From assembly GCA_016293845.1 (NCBI GenBank), contig JAEDDH010000008.1, positions 1-64,000 of the forward strand: a stretch of DNA of 64,000 bases, read 5' to 3'. Source of the DNA: Bacteroidales bacterium. Its GTDB lineage: Bacteria; Bacteroidota; Bacteroidia; Bacteroidales; UBA3824. Positions 17,268-26,726 of this stretch are shown one piece after another. The position numbers and the translations under genes are program-made. Position 1 is the stretch's first letter. Each line of letters begins with the position of its first letter. Under the pieces are notes generated by a model. That model had not been told where the DNA came from. It ran no database searches and saw only the letters and a list, made by a program, of their open reading frames with translations.

Positions 17268-19244
17268 ATGATTGTAAATAAGTATTTAACTAAGATTTTG
17301 TTAACAATGCTATTAGCGCTGCCTGTTTGTGCTTTTGGACAGGCTGTGGATTCTATTCCTAATGTTGAAATCTCGGAAGTGAAGATACTTTCGAGCCGTG
17401 TGCCCCTTACCCGAGCGCAAACTCCTGTGCTGGTAAAGGTAATCAGTCGCGACGAAATTCTTGCCGCGCCATCTACATCGGTAGAACAAATACTTAAATC
17501 AGCTTCGGGTGTTGACGTTCGGCAGCGTGGCGACGGTGTGCAAACCGATATTTCGCTCCGTGGTGGCACTTTCGACCAAATCACCATTCTTCTTAATGGT
17601 ATTAATATTTCATCTCCTCATACAGGTCACCTCAGTGCCGATTTTCCTGTTTCGGTCGACGATATTGAGCGTATCGAAATTCTTGAAGGTCCTTCGGCAA
17701 GAGTGTTTGGCACTCAGTCGTTTTGTGGCACTATTAATATAGTTACCGTAGATGCCGATCCTTCTAAAAATGGATATACATTTGCATCGCAAGGCGTGGT
17801 AAACTCATTTGTAGGCGACAACGGATATTATGGCGCAAATGTATCGGCAGCTTTTTCGCACAATGCGGGATACAACAATGCTGGCAACCCAAACCGCTTT
17901 GTTCACAATATTTCTGCAGGTTATGTAAGCGACGACGGTGATGTTAAAAACTCATCGTATAGCATTTCGCGAGTATATTATAGAGGTGGTTATCGTGCGA
18001 ATGACGTTAAGGCTGATATTCAGGTGGGCTATTCGTACAAACCTTTCGATGCCAATACCTTTTACGGCGCGGCTTCTACCGATCAATGGGAAAGCAACGA
18101 ACATTTCTTGCTATCTGCCAATGCCGAAATTTCGTTAGGAAACTTTCATTTTAATCCTGTTATTGCCCTCGACCGCCGCTACGACCATTATCAGTGGCAC
18201 AAGGATCAGCCTGCTGGCGAAAACTATCACCGCTGCGACGTGTCTACAATGGGTTTCAATGCGTGGACAAAATCGTCGCTCGGTCGTAGTTCTATCGGTG
18301 TGGAGATGCGCTCAGAACAGATTTTTAGCACCAAGCTCGGCGAAAAGCTCGATTCTGCCAAGTTTTTCCCCACTCGCGGTATCGATGCCGAGTCGTCTAT
18401 CCAATATTCGCACTCTGCCCACCGCACCAATATCACGGTGATGTTAGAGCACGATTTCTTGCTCAACAATTGGACAATTGCCCTTGCTGCTCCCGCTGTT
18501 TACAACTCTATGCTCGATTATCAATGGCGCTGGTGTCCGGGTGTTGATATCTCGTATCGTCCCAATATCTATTGGAAATTATATGCCAATGCCAATTCGG
18601 CTATGCGTATGCCCACCTTCACCGACCTTTATTATTCGGGAGCCAACATCATTGGCACAAGCAACTTAGACCCCGAACACGCTATCGACTGCTCGCTTGG
18701 TGTACGCCGCCGTGGTGAGCTTTTGGATGCTGGCGTTACATTTTTTGCATCGCACAAAACCGATATGATCGACTGGGTAATCTACGAGTCAGAACCCGAT
18801 GGCAAAACCTACCGTTCGGGCAATTTTGAAATGGATACACGTGGCGGCGAGGCTGATTTTTCGCTACGTTTTAAAAATTTGTGGCCCAATTCGGTGGTTA
18901 CCCGCATTGGTGCGCAATATTCGTATATCGATGCCGACATTGAGCATCCTCAACCTATCAAAGCGTCGAAATATGCTCAAGAATATCTCCGTCGCAAGGT
19001 GGCAGCCGATATTGAACTCAATCCTTTTAAGGGGTTCTGCATTTGCGTACAATACCGCTATCAATATAGGGTAGGAGAGGGCAACGACCCCTATTCGCTT
19101 GTAGACCTTGCTGCCAACTATAGTTTGAAGCGCATAACGCTCTACACCAAGGTTTACAACCTATTCGATGAGGAGTATTTTGATTTTTCGTATATCGAGC
19201 AGCCCGGCATCCGCGTAATGGGAGGTGTAAAATATAGGTTTTGA
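17268..19244 (+). CDS. TonB-dependent outer-membrane receptor
   Basis: A 658-residue receptor. Signal peptide to about residue 25 (LPVCAFGQ), then a plug domain (about 45-165) with VEQILKSASGVDVRQRG, DISLRGGTFDQITILLNGI and IERIEILEGPSARVFGT, then a 22-strand-type barrel ending in YRF. No N-terminal carboxypeptidase-like domain, so it is not a SusC type. The plug and overall size resemble BtuB and related receptors for cobalamin or metal chelates, but no ligand-specific neighbour or riboswitch supports a substrate. It is transcribed alone and ends before a bidirectional terminator. Confidence 0.9.
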   Translation: MIVNKYLTKILLTMLLALPVCAFGQAVDSIPNVEISEVKILSSRVPLTRAQTPVLVKVISRDEILAAPSTSVEQILKSASGVDVRQRGDGVQTDISLRGGTFDQITILLNGINISSPHTGHLSADFPVSVDDIERIEILEGPSARVFGTQSFCGTINIVTVDADPSKNGYTFASQGVVNSFVGDNGYYGANVSAAFSHNAGYNNAGNPNRFVHNISAGYVSDDGDVKNSSYSISRVYYRGGYRANDVKADIQVGYSYKPFDANTFYGAASTDQWESNEHFLLSANAEISLGNFHFNPVIALDRRYDHYQWHKDQPAGENYHRCDVSTMGFNAWTKSSLGRSSIGVEMRSEQIFSTKLGEKLDSAKFFPTRGIDAESSIQYSHSAHRTNITVMLEHDFLLNNWTIALAAPAVYNSMLDYQWRWCPGVDISYRPNIYWKLYANANSAMRMPTFTDLYYSGANIIGTSNLDPEHAIDCSLGVRRRGELLDAGVTFFASHKTDMIDWVIYESEPDGKTYRSGNFEMDTRGGEADFSLRFKNLWPNSVVTRIGAQYSYIDADIEHPQPIKASKYAQEYLRRKVAADIELNPFKGFCICVQYRYQYRVGEGNDPYSLVDLAANYSLKRITLYTKVYNLFDEEYFDFSYIEQPGIRVMGGVKYRF

Positions 19245-19302
19245 TCAAAACACCACCACACTTTTATATATTAGTAGATAAATAAAAGTGCCTGATATAG
19301 AT

Positions 19303-19344
19303 ATAAAAAAAATACCGCCATTATCAAAGGGTGGTATTTTTTTT
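19303..19344. terminator. bidirectional terminator between the TonB receptor and the XRE gene
   Basis: An AATACCGCC/GGTGGTATT stem (one G-U pair) flanked by A and T runs. Confidence 0.85.
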
Positions 19345-19369
19345 GCGACCGTAAAATAAGTAGAAGATA

Positions 19370-19576
19370 TTAATCATCGTTGTCGTCGAGGATAAAGATA
19401 TCTTCGAGGTTTACCTTAAAGAATCTTGCAATTTTGAGAGCAAGCACGGTAGAAGGAATAAACTTACCGGTTTCGATAGCGTGAATAGTCTGACGCGAAA
19501 CGTTGACTTTTTCTGCCAATTCTGCCTGAGTGATTTTTTTCTTGGCACGTTCTACTCTTATTGTATTTTCCATCAT
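19370..19576 (-). CDS. small XRE-family helix-turn-helix regulator
   Basis: A 68-residue protein consisting of little more than a Cro/CI helix-turn-helix (about 6-60: ITQAELAEKVNVSRQTIHAI, ETGKFIPSTVLALKIARFF) and an acidic tail ILDDNDD. This is the YozG-like group of small regulators common in Firmicutes and Bacteroidota, usually next to a membrane protein they control; no such partner is adjacent. Either of two tandem ATGs (19576, 19573) may be the start. The 237-bp gap to the FtsZ-like gene has no other convincing gene. Confidence 0.88.
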   Translation of the reverse strand: MMENTIRVERAKKKITQAELAEKVNVSRQTIHAIETGKFIPSTVLALKIARFFKVNLEDIFILDDNDD

Positions 19577-19813
19577 GGTGTATAAGTTTTATGTGTTGTT
19601 AAAAATTCGTTTTACAAAGGGGCTGTAATGCCTCCGACACTTTTTTTAGTAACTAAAAACGTGCCAAAACGTCCAATTTACATAAAAAAAATCAACATTA
19701 ATTGTCATTTTTTGCAAAGTATGGTTTTATTTTGCTCTATAGCCATTATACTTTACTACGGTTGGAGTAATGAAAAATATAAAAAAGGGGGGTATTATTT
19801 ATCCCTTTGTCTC

Positions 19814-20665
19814 CTACCTCCCAAATAGCCCCTTTATCCATTGCCAAAGTGATCGTTTTTTCTTTTCTTGGGAGGTGTCGGGTGGGGCGATGCGCTTAAA
19901 TTTGGGCATATCTTGAGGAAGAAATCCTGAGGCAAGGATATTTACCATGAGGTCTTCTTTAAAAATATCGAGTGTGTGCACATACCATAGCAAATTGCTC
20001 TGCGGATTATATTTTTGTATATAGCCAGTGATAATGCTTACCTCATTTATGGTAACAGGCTTTTGCTCAGAAGAGTAAATGTTTATGAGATAATCTTTGG
20101 CTTGGTTTAAGTTGAAATAATTAAATGCCGACCTAACAGCATCAATGGCACGTTTGTCGCCAAAAGCAATGCCGCTTGCCAATTTTGCCACCTTGGCATT
20201 GAGCATGACGTAGTGCAAATCGGTAAAATCTACATTTAGGTCAATATTATCTTGCATCATATTGTTTATCGATACAATGTAAGCTGCAATAGCTTCAAAA
20301 CGGGCGTTGATGGTAACGACATTAACATTGTCGCAAATCGGATAATGAATTAAATCGCCCGATTCTGATACGCCGCTGTCGCAGTCGATAAACAGATGAG
20401 TGAGGATGTTGAGCGGTTTTATTTGGTTGTTTAATAGCGACATTAATTTTGGCGTAATGCATTGAGCCACTATAAGCAAAATTTTGTAACCATCTAATAA
20501 TTTGGCAAGTGGATCGGTTTCGATAGCCACCTTGGTTGGCACTTTGGTTTGCGGCAGTTCGGCATTAACCATATAAAGTCCATAAATAGATGGATAGGTA
20601 GAAAGATTTGCCAAAGTGTCGTCTCCAAACCTGTCGATTGCTAAGAATGCTACTTTTTGGTTCAT
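19814..20665 (-). CDS. degenerate FtsZ paralogue lacking GTP-binding loops
   Basis: A 283-residue protein whose C-terminal half follows FtsZ closely. NVDFTDLHYVM (144-154) keeps the T7 loop N-x-D-x-x-D (N144, D146, D149); GIAFGDKRAIDAVRSAF (165-181) and AKDYLINIYSSEQ, then ITGYIQKYNPQSNLLWYV and VNILASGF match the FtsZ C-terminal domain. The N-terminal half is shortened and lacks the Gly-rich T1 loop (DRFGDD at 11-16 instead) and the tubulin signature GGGTGTG, though YGLYMVNAE and KVPTKV match the Bacteroidota FtsZ pattern. It ends in a K/R-rich amphipathic helix, KKKRSLWQWIKGLFGR (268-283), that may bind membrane. Probably not a GTPase itself; it may modulate FtsZ or do something new. I chose ATG 20665; the upstream extension is not FtsZ-like. 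Confidence 0.8.
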   Translation of the reverse strand: MNQKVAFLAIDRFGDDTLANLSTYPSIYGLYMVNAELPQTKVPTKVAIETDPLAKLLDGYKILLIVAQCITPKLMSLLNNQIKPLNILTHLFIDCDSGVSESGDLIHYPICDNVNVVTINARFEAIAAYIVSINNMMQDNIDLNVDFTDLHYVMLNAKVAKLASGIAFGDKRAIDAVRSAFNYFNLNQAKDYLINIYSSEQKPVTINEVSIITGYIQKYNPQSNLLWYVHTLDIFKEDLMVNILASGFLPQDMPKFKRIAPPDTSQEKKKRSLWQWIKGLFGR

Positions 20666-20889
20666 AGAGGTATAGTTTTTTTCTGGGTTAATTAAGTTAT
20701 CTACATTGCAAAGTAAACAAAAAATATTGAAAAAAACAATAGGGTCATTATTATATAAAAACATTAATCTTGAAAAATACTCAAAAATAAAGTCATGAAT
20801 ATTGTTTTTGCTTTTTTTTTTCTATTTTCGCACTGTTTTTTGTGGCGGACGCGTTGGCGTGCGCATTTATTGTGTAACATAATTTTAGT

Positions 20890-23418
20890 ATGAAAAATAA
20901 AACTTTGCAGGAAATCCTGCTTCACATTGCCGTTGTGGCGGTGTTTATTGTAGCAAGTGCTATATATTTTTATCCTGTTATGGACGGACAGGAGCTCATT
21001 CAGGGCGATTATGTTCATTCAAAAGGAATGGCTCAAGAGCTCGTAGAATACGAGCAAGCCACCGGCGACGAGTCGGCTTGGACGGGTTCGATGTTTGGCG
21101 GTATGCCGGCTTATCAAATCAAGAGTCCTTCGTCGTTTAATATTCACGCCCTTATGCAAAAGGCTCTACGATTGTTTTTGCCATATTCCACAATGGCTAT
21201 TTTCTTTGTATATCTATTGGGCTTTTACTTTTTGCTCACAAGTCTCGACTTTAAGCGCGGCATTGCCATTGTTGGTGCGTTTGCCTTTGCGCTCAGCACC
21301 TATAATATTATTATCATAGCCGCGGGACACATTACCAAATGTTACGCAATAGCCTATATGGCGCCCGTGTTGGCAGGTGTTATCTATGTATTTAAGAAAA
21401 AATACCTTCTCGGTGGATTGCTTATGACCTTGGCTTTGGGTATCGAAATTTCGTGCAACCATCCGCAGATACTTTATTATTTGGCTATACTCTGTTTCTT
21501 CTATGCTGTTTACCGTTGTGTGATAGCATACAAAGAAAAAGCCCTTCCCGATTTTGGCAAGGCTGCTGCTGTGGTGGCTGTGGCATGTGTGTTTGCTGTG
21601 CTGCCAAATATCACCAACCTTTGGACCACTTGGGAATACGGCAAATATTCTACCCGTAGCCAAAGCGAGCTCACCACCAAGCAAGAGAGCAGCGGTCTCG
21701 ACAAGGATTACGCTCTTGCATGGAGCAATGGTGTAAGCGAAAGTTTCGCACTCTTTATTCCTGAATTTAAAGGCGGTGCGTCCGACACTCTTGGCATCGA
21801 CCCCGACGCTATGAAAGCCATTCAGGGCAATCAACTTGCTCAGCAAATTGCAAATCAAAACCACTATTGGGGCGACCAACCATTTACTTCGGGTCCCGTT
21901 TATGTGGGTGCTATAATATTCTTCCTCTTTGTTTTGGGAATGTTTATTGTAAAAAGTTCCGCTAAATGGTGGTTGTTTGGAGCTACGGCAGTGTCGCTGA
22001 TACTTTCGTGGGGCTATCATCTTGGCGGCTTCACCGACTTTATATTCAATTATGTGCCGCTTTACAACAAATTCCGCGCGGTGTCGATGTCCTTGGTGAT
22101 TGCACAAGTGTGCATTCCTTTCCTTGCAGTAATGGCATTAAAAGAGTTTGCTGAAAATCCCGATTATCTTAAAACACGCAAAAAAGATATTTACATTTCG
22201 CTTGGACTTACTGCAGGATTGTGCTTGCTGTTTTGGATTGCTCCCTCAATCACATCGCTTCTTTCGGCACAAGAATCTGCTGTAATCAACGAAACCATTC
22301 AAAAAGGTGGCGACGATGCCGCTCTTTATCAGCAGTTTAAAGACGGATTAGAATCGGCACGCTCGTCGATACTCAGTTCGTCGGCATTGCGTTCGTTAGG
22401 CTTTATATTGGTAGCTGCAGCAGTTATGGCTCTGTATTCGATTATGAAATGGAAAGAGAGCACACTTTATATAATAGTAGGCATTTTGATTGTTGCCGAC
22501 CTTTGGATTGTAGACTATCGTTACCTTGGTCCTAAGGATTACAAATACGCTTCGGTGGCAAATGTGTTTAACCCCTCGGTGGCAGATACATTTATCAAAA
22601 AAGACACCGACCCCGATTTCCGCGTATTAGACCTTACCCGCAATGTGTTTAACGATGGTGTAACACCTTATTTCCATAAGACAATAGGCGGATATCACGG
22701 TGCAAAACTCCGTCGCTATCAAGAATTTATCGATACAGTTTTGGCTCCGGCAGTTAACGGTGCGCTCTATGTGGCTCGCAACACTCCCGACAAACTTAGC
22801 GACTATATCCGCACAAATCCTGCGCTCAATATGCTCAACACCAAATTTGTTATTACCGACCCCAACGCTTTCCCGCTTGTAAACCTTGATACCTACGGTA
22901 ATGCTTGGTTTGTAAACCGTTACGAACTTGTAGAGAGCGCCGACAAAGAAATCGAGAGCCTAAAACGCAGCGATCCCCGCAAAACTGCCGTTATCAACAA
23001 AAAACAGTTTGAAAGCTTTATTTCGCAATTGCCTTCAGAGCAGATATTTGCCGAAGACAGTAGCGTAATTGCCCTTGCAGAATACAAGCCCAATTATCTT
23101 AAATACAATAGCTTGACATTCCGCGACCGTCTTACTGTATTCTCTGAAATATATTATCCCAAAGGATGGCAGGCATATATCGATGGCAAACCCGCCGACC
23201 ACGTGTGTGCCGACTATATTCTCCGTGCAATGGTGATACCCGCCGGACAGCACACTATTGAGTTTAAATTCGACCCCTCGTCGGTACGTGTTAGCAAGGT
23301 GATTGCCGCAATAGCCTCTATTATTGTGATACTTGCGGCTCTTGCGCTGATAGTTAAGTGGTATTTAAACAAAAAATCGCAACCCGCCGTTGCCGATATT
23401 AAAGAAAAAGAATCATAA
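20890..23418 (+). CDS. YfhO family multi-pass membrane protein
   Basis: An 842-residue inner-membrane protein with about 12 membrane segments, starting at residues 9-28 and including a final segment near 805-825, and a large exported loop region (about 520-790). Features include GDYVHSKGMAQEL and WTGSMFGGMPAYQI near the N-terminus, typical of YfhO proteins, which have a GT-C-like architecture and are linked to glycolipid or polymer glycosylation in other bacteria. The substrate here is unknown. The 5' leader contains a GC-rich hairpin-prone stretch (about 20841-20865). It is followed 20 nt later by ychF. Confidence 0.85.
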   Translation: MKNKTLQEILLHIAVVAVFIVASAIYFYPVMDGQELIQGDYVHSKGMAQELVEYEQATGDESAWTGSMFGGMPAYQIKSPSSFNIHALMQKALRLFLPYSTMAIFFVYLLGFYFLLTSLDFKRGIAIVGAFAFALSTYNIIIIAAGHITKCYAIAYMAPVLAGVIYVFKKKYLLGGLLMTLALGIEISCNHPQILYYLAILCFFYAVYRCVIAYKEKALPDFGKAAAVVAVACVFAVLPNITNLWTTWEYGKYSTRSQSELTTKQESSGLDKDYALAWSNGVSESFALFIPEFKGGASDTLGIDPDAMKAIQGNQLAQQIANQNHYWGDQPFTSGPVYVGAIIFFLFVLGMFIVKSSAKWWLFGATAVSLILSWGYHLGGFTDFIFNYVPLYNKFRAVSMSLVIAQVCIPFLAVMALKEFAENPDYLKTRKKDIYISLGLTAGLCLLFWIAPSITSLLSAQESAVINETIQKGGDDAALYQQFKDGLESARSSILSSSALRSLGFILVAAAVMALYSIMKWKESTLYIIVGILIVADLWIVDYRYLGPKDYKYASVANVFNPSVADTFIKKDTDPDFRVLDLTRNVFNDGVTPYFHKTIGGYHGAKLRRYQEFIDTVLAPAVNGALYVARNTPDKLSDYIRTNPALNMLNTKFVITDPNAFPLVNLDTYGNAWFVNRYELVESADKEIESLKRSDPRKTAVINKKQFESFISQLPSEQIFAEDSSVIALAEYKPNYLKYNSLTFRDRLTVFSEIYYPKGWQAYIDGKPADHVCADYILRAMVIPAGQHTIEFKFDPSSVRVSKVIAAIASIIVILAALALIVKWYLNKKSQPAVADIKEKES

Positions 23419-23438
23419 CATAATCAGATAATTAGAAA

Positions 23439-24539
23439 ATGGGACTTCAATGTGGTATAGTAGGACTTCCAAATGTAGGCAAGTCAACCCTTTTTAACTG
23501 CCTTTCGAGCGCAAAAGCACAGGCAGCCAACTTCCCTTTCTGCACCATTGAGCCTAATGTGGGCGTGGTTTCTGTGCCCGACGACAGGCTTGTACAGTTA
23601 GAAAAAATTGATCACCCGGCACAAGTGGTGCCCGCCACAGTAGAGATTGTGGACATTGCCGGATTGGTAAAGGGCGCAAGCAAAGGCGAGGGTCTTGGTA
23701 ATAAATTCCTTGCCAACATCCGCGAAACCGATGCTATTATACACGTGCTCCGCTGTTTCGACGACGAAAACGTTACTCACGTTGACGGAAGCGTAAACCC
23801 AGTGCGCGACAAAGAGATTATCGATACCGAGCTCCAAATCAAAGACCTTGAAACCATTGAACAGCGATACTCCAAAACAGAGAAAATCGCCAAAACCGCA
23901 AAAGATAAAGACGCAGCTCAACTGCTTGTGGTGATGGATAAGTTTAAAGCCGCTCTTGAGCAAGGTCGTTCGGCACGCACCGTTCAGCTCGACGACAACG
24001 AAAAAGAGGTGGCTAAACAGCTATTCCTCCTTACCAACAAACCTGTGATGTATGTGTGCAACGTAGACGAAAAATCGGTGCTCACTGGCAACCAATACAC
24101 CGAGGCTGTAAAAGCCGCCGTAAAAGATGAGGACGCCGAAATACTTATCATCGCAGCCAAAACCGAAGAAGAGATTGCCGAAATGGAATCGTACGACGAC
24201 CGCAAGATGTTTCTCGACGACCTTGGTCTCGACGAATCGGGCGTGGTAAAACTTATCCGCTCGGCTTACAAACTGCTCAACCTCGAAACATTCTTTACCT
24301 CAGGTCCAAAAGAATCAAAAGCATGGACCTACCGCAAAGGTTCGCTCGCTCCTCAGTGTGCCGGCGTTATCCACAGCGATTTTGAAAAAGGATTTATCAA
24401 AGCCGAAGTTATCAAGATGGAAGATTATATCAGTCTTGGTTCTGAAGCAGCCTGCCGCGAAGCTGGGAAAATACATATCGAAGGCAAAGACTACGTGGTG
24501 CAGGATGGTGATATTATGCATTTTAGATTTAATGTGTAA
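23439..24539 (+). CDS. ychF: redox-regulated ribosome-binding ATPase YchF
   Basis: A 366-residue P-loop protein of the Obg/YchF family. Walker A GLPNVGKST (8-16), switch region DIAGLVKGASKGEGLGNKFL, and NVDE in place of the NKxD guanine-specificity motif, which explains its preference for ATP over GTP. A central coiled region (about 125-185) and a C-terminal TGS-like domain (about 280-366, ending HFRFNV) complete the normal architecture. It binds ribosomes and is linked to oxidative stress response. Confidence 0.95.
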   Translation: MGLQCGIVGLPNVGKSTLFNCLSSAKAQAANFPFCTIEPNVGVVSVPDDRLVQLEKIDHPAQVVPATVEIVDIAGLVKGASKGEGLGNKFLANIRETDAIIHVLRCFDDENVTHVDGSVNPVRDKEIIDTELQIKDLETIEQRYSKTEKIAKTAKDKDAAQLLVVMDKFKAALEQGRSARTVQLDDNEKEVAKQLFLLTNKPVMYVCNVDEKSVLTGNQYTEAVKAAVKDEDAEILIIAAKTEEEIAEMESYDDRKMFLDDLGLDESGVVKLIRSAYKLLNLETFFTSGPKESKAWTYRKGSLAPQCAGVIHSDFEKGFIKAEVIKMEDYISLGSEAACREAGKIHIEGKDYVVQDGDIMHFRFNV

Positions 24540-24669
24540 TATCTTATTTATATTAGGCTAAAAATGAGTATTTGATTACTTTATTTATTTAATTGTTTTA
24601 TCTATGACTAAAAACCCATAAGCACTTATTATGGGGTCACATTAATTCTTTTCATTACAATTTGTTTTG

Positions 24670-24699
24670 GGGTGCGTAGCGATAACGTACCCTTTTTTT
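24670..24699 (+). terminator. terminator after ychF
   Basis: A GGGTGCGT/ACGTACCC stem (one G-U pair), a 7-nt loop and a T run. It lies 130 nt after the ychF stop; the gap between is AT-rich and empty. Confidence 0.7.
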
Positions 24700-24770
24700 G
24701 TTATTATTTTTCTTGATTTTTTTGTTTGGACAAACGAAAATTATTATTATCTTAGTAAACCCTTAATTTA

Positions 24771-24778
24771 TATTTTTG
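24771..24778 (+). promoter_or_regulatory. -7 box for the debranching-enzyme-like operon
   Basis: TATTTTTG matches TAnnTTTG, 39 nt before ATG 24818. Confidence 0.5.
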
Positions 24779-24817
24779 TTGAAGGGGCAAATATTTATAA
24801 ATCAATAATGTAACGTT

Positions 24818-26653
24818 ATGGAACCACAACCTATTGACAAAAACTTGATATCAGATCTCAGTTATTCGCTCAAACGCGAATATGTCAAATGCAACAGGGG
24901 AGGGGCGTGTACCGCGTCTTCAATCATAATGTGCAACACAAAAAAATGGCATTCGCTGCTATCAGTTTTTCGCGAACAGGCAGGTTGTCAGTTTGTGTTG
25001 CTGTCGGCATTAGACGATTCGGTAATCACCAACGACCGATCTTTTTACCTTTCAACCCGAAAATATCCCAACGTTTATTTTCCGCTCGGACACCAATATA
25101 TCGATAGCGTATCGCTAAATCCGATGCCTTCATTTATTTATAATTTAGGCGATACGGTTTTGATAAAAGAAGTCCTTTTGCTATCGCAGCAAAATACAGT
25201 GATGGTGCGTTACAAATTGCTCAGTGCGCCCGGCGTGGTAACATTGCAAGTGCGTCCGTTGCTTGGTTTGCGGTATGCGAGCAGCCTGATACGCAAAACT
25301 GGAAACATCAACATCGGCAGCAAACCAATCGAAAACGGCATAATGTATTCATCTACAGACCGCAACCCAATGATTTATATGCAGATGTCGAAACAATGCA
25401 GTTTTGTTACCGCTCCCGATTGGAACTATAATATTGAATATTCCGAAGACCGTCTGGCTGGTCTTCCGTATCAAGAAGACCTCTTTATGCCCGGCTTTTT
25501 TGAAACAGTATTAAACGAAGGCGAAAGTGTAATCTTTGCCACATCCGACAGCAAAGGACAGCCGAGCCAATTTGAATCTCTATTTGATACCGAAGTTGCC
25601 TCGCGCACCAATCGCGAATCGTATCAAGATGATGTAAATTATGCCGTTAACCAACTTATACGCACCCGCAACGGACAAACTTATATAGTAAATTCACTGC
25701 CCGAAACCGCAAATATCCCCAAAGAGGTTTTCATGGCGTTGCCCGGATTAACATTGCAGTCCAGCGAACCCAATTTGTTTGAAAAAGTAGTATCCTCGTT
25801 ATCAAAAATGCTGGGTAATACACTGATGGAACGTGTGAGCGGATACCGGCTTTTGCCCGAAGCTCCGTTGTGGTTTGTATGGGCTGTGCAGCAATACTTT
25901 TTTCAAAAAGGCGACATCCGCCTCACTTACAAGCAATTTGGCAAGGACATCAACAAAATTATAAAAGCAGGAATTGATAACAGCCTGTCGGGACTTGTAA
26001 CCGACGATAGCGGACTTTTGGCACGAAGCCTTTCTACCGAAGACCGTTATTTTGTGGAAACTAATGCTTTGTGGTACAACGCATTGTGCTTTACTGCCGA
26101 AATCAACGAGTTTAACGGCGAAATAGAAGCTTCGGCTACAGCATCGCAAATGGCTCATAAGGTTAAGTCAGAATTTACAAAAATGTTTGTTCTGCCAAAA
26201 ATGCTCTACTTACCCGACAGCGTATCCGAAAACGGTTCGGTGGATCATACTTGCCGTCCTTCGCAGATATTAGCCGCAGCTTTGCCCTATTCGGTGGTAG
26301 ACAACAATATGGCAGAAAAAATCTTGCTATCGCTTCAGCAACACCTTCTTACACCACGTGGACTATTGAATATTCTTCCTCTCCAGAATGTTTCTAACGA
26401 AAGTGTGTATGTAATGCCAGAATACAACGATTTTGTGGCAGAATTATATTTAAAACTACGCATCGGCGATGAGGGTATGAAAATGGCAAAACAAATGTAT
26501 TACGCTCACAACCAAGACGATTCGTTGCCATCTTCACCATGCTTTTATCAAAAGTTTCTTCCAGATGCTCCGCACGAAGGTTTCGGTTCGCCAATTTGTG
26601 CCGCATCGGTGGCTGCCGTTAATAGAATAAAGATGCTTATTGATCAGTATTAA
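24818..26653 (+). CDS. glycogen debranching enzyme-like protein, probably lacking catalytic residues
   Basis: A 611-residue protein with the layout of bacterial amylo-alpha-1,6-glucosidases: an N-terminal GDE beta-sandwich domain (about 15-270, with an altered TKKWHSLL at 41-48 where the family has a RKYHGLL motif) and an alpha/alpha barrel (about 280-611) with ETNALWYNAL (about 414-423) and RPSQILAAALPYS. The family TWMDA segment (general acid Asp) before ALWYNAL is missing: SLSTEDRYFVE takes its place. The YHQGTVWPW and GSISE segments are also absent near the C-terminus. It may be a carbohydrate-binding pseudoenzyme. It heads an operon with a glycosyltransferase and a GH57-like protein. Confidence 0.75.
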   Translation: MEPQPIDKNLISDLSYSLKREYVKCNRGGACTASSIIMCNTKKWHSLLSVFREQAGCQFVLLSALDDSVITNDRSFYLSTRKYPNVYFPLGHQYIDSVSLNPMPSFIYNLGDTVLIKEVLLLSQQNTVMVRYKLLSAPGVVTLQVRPLLGLRYASSLIRKTGNINIGSKPIENGIMYSSTDRNPMIYMQMSKQCSFVTAPDWNYNIEYSEDRLAGLPYQEDLFMPGFFETVLNEGESVIFATSDSKGQPSQFESLFDTEVASRTNRESYQDDVNYAVNQLIRTRNGQTYIVNSLPETANIPKEVFMALPGLTLQSSEPNLFEKVVSSLSKMLGNTLMERVSGYRLLPEAPLWFVWAVQQYFFQKGDIRLTYKQFGKDINKIIKAGIDNSLSGLVTDDSGLLARSLSTEDRYFVETNALWYNALCFTAEINEFNGEIEASATASQMAHKVKSEFTKMFVLPKMLYLPDSVSENGSVDHTCRPSQILAAALPYSVVDNNMAEKILLSLQQHLLTPRGLLNILPLQNVSNESVYVMPEYNDFVAELYLKLRIGDEGMKMAKQMYYAHNQDDSLPSSPCFYQKFLPDAPHEGFGSPICAASVAAVNRIKMLIDQY

Positions 26654-26696
26654 CAATGCATAATGCATAATTTATAATTAACAATAAAAAAAAGAG

Positions 26697-26726
26697 ATAT
26701 AACAAAACGACATATAACAAAACGAC
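26697..26726 (+). repeat. 15-bp tandem repeat abutting the glycosyltransferase start codon
   Basis: Two exact copies of ATATAACAAAACGAC end directly at ATG 26727. Just upstream (26654-26685) is an AT-rich palindromic stretch of ATGCATA units related to the repeats at the mazG and phoH ends. Confidence 0.75.

Noticed and set aside
19628..19828. 66-residue plus-strand frame between the XRE gene and the FtsZ-like gene
   Set aside because: It has no convincing promoter, overlaps the 3' end of the FtsZ-like gene and shows no family pattern.
20764..21018. 84-residue minus-strand frame at the start of the YfhO gene
   Set aside because: It overlaps the YfhO signal region on the other strand and has no motif or suitable promoter.
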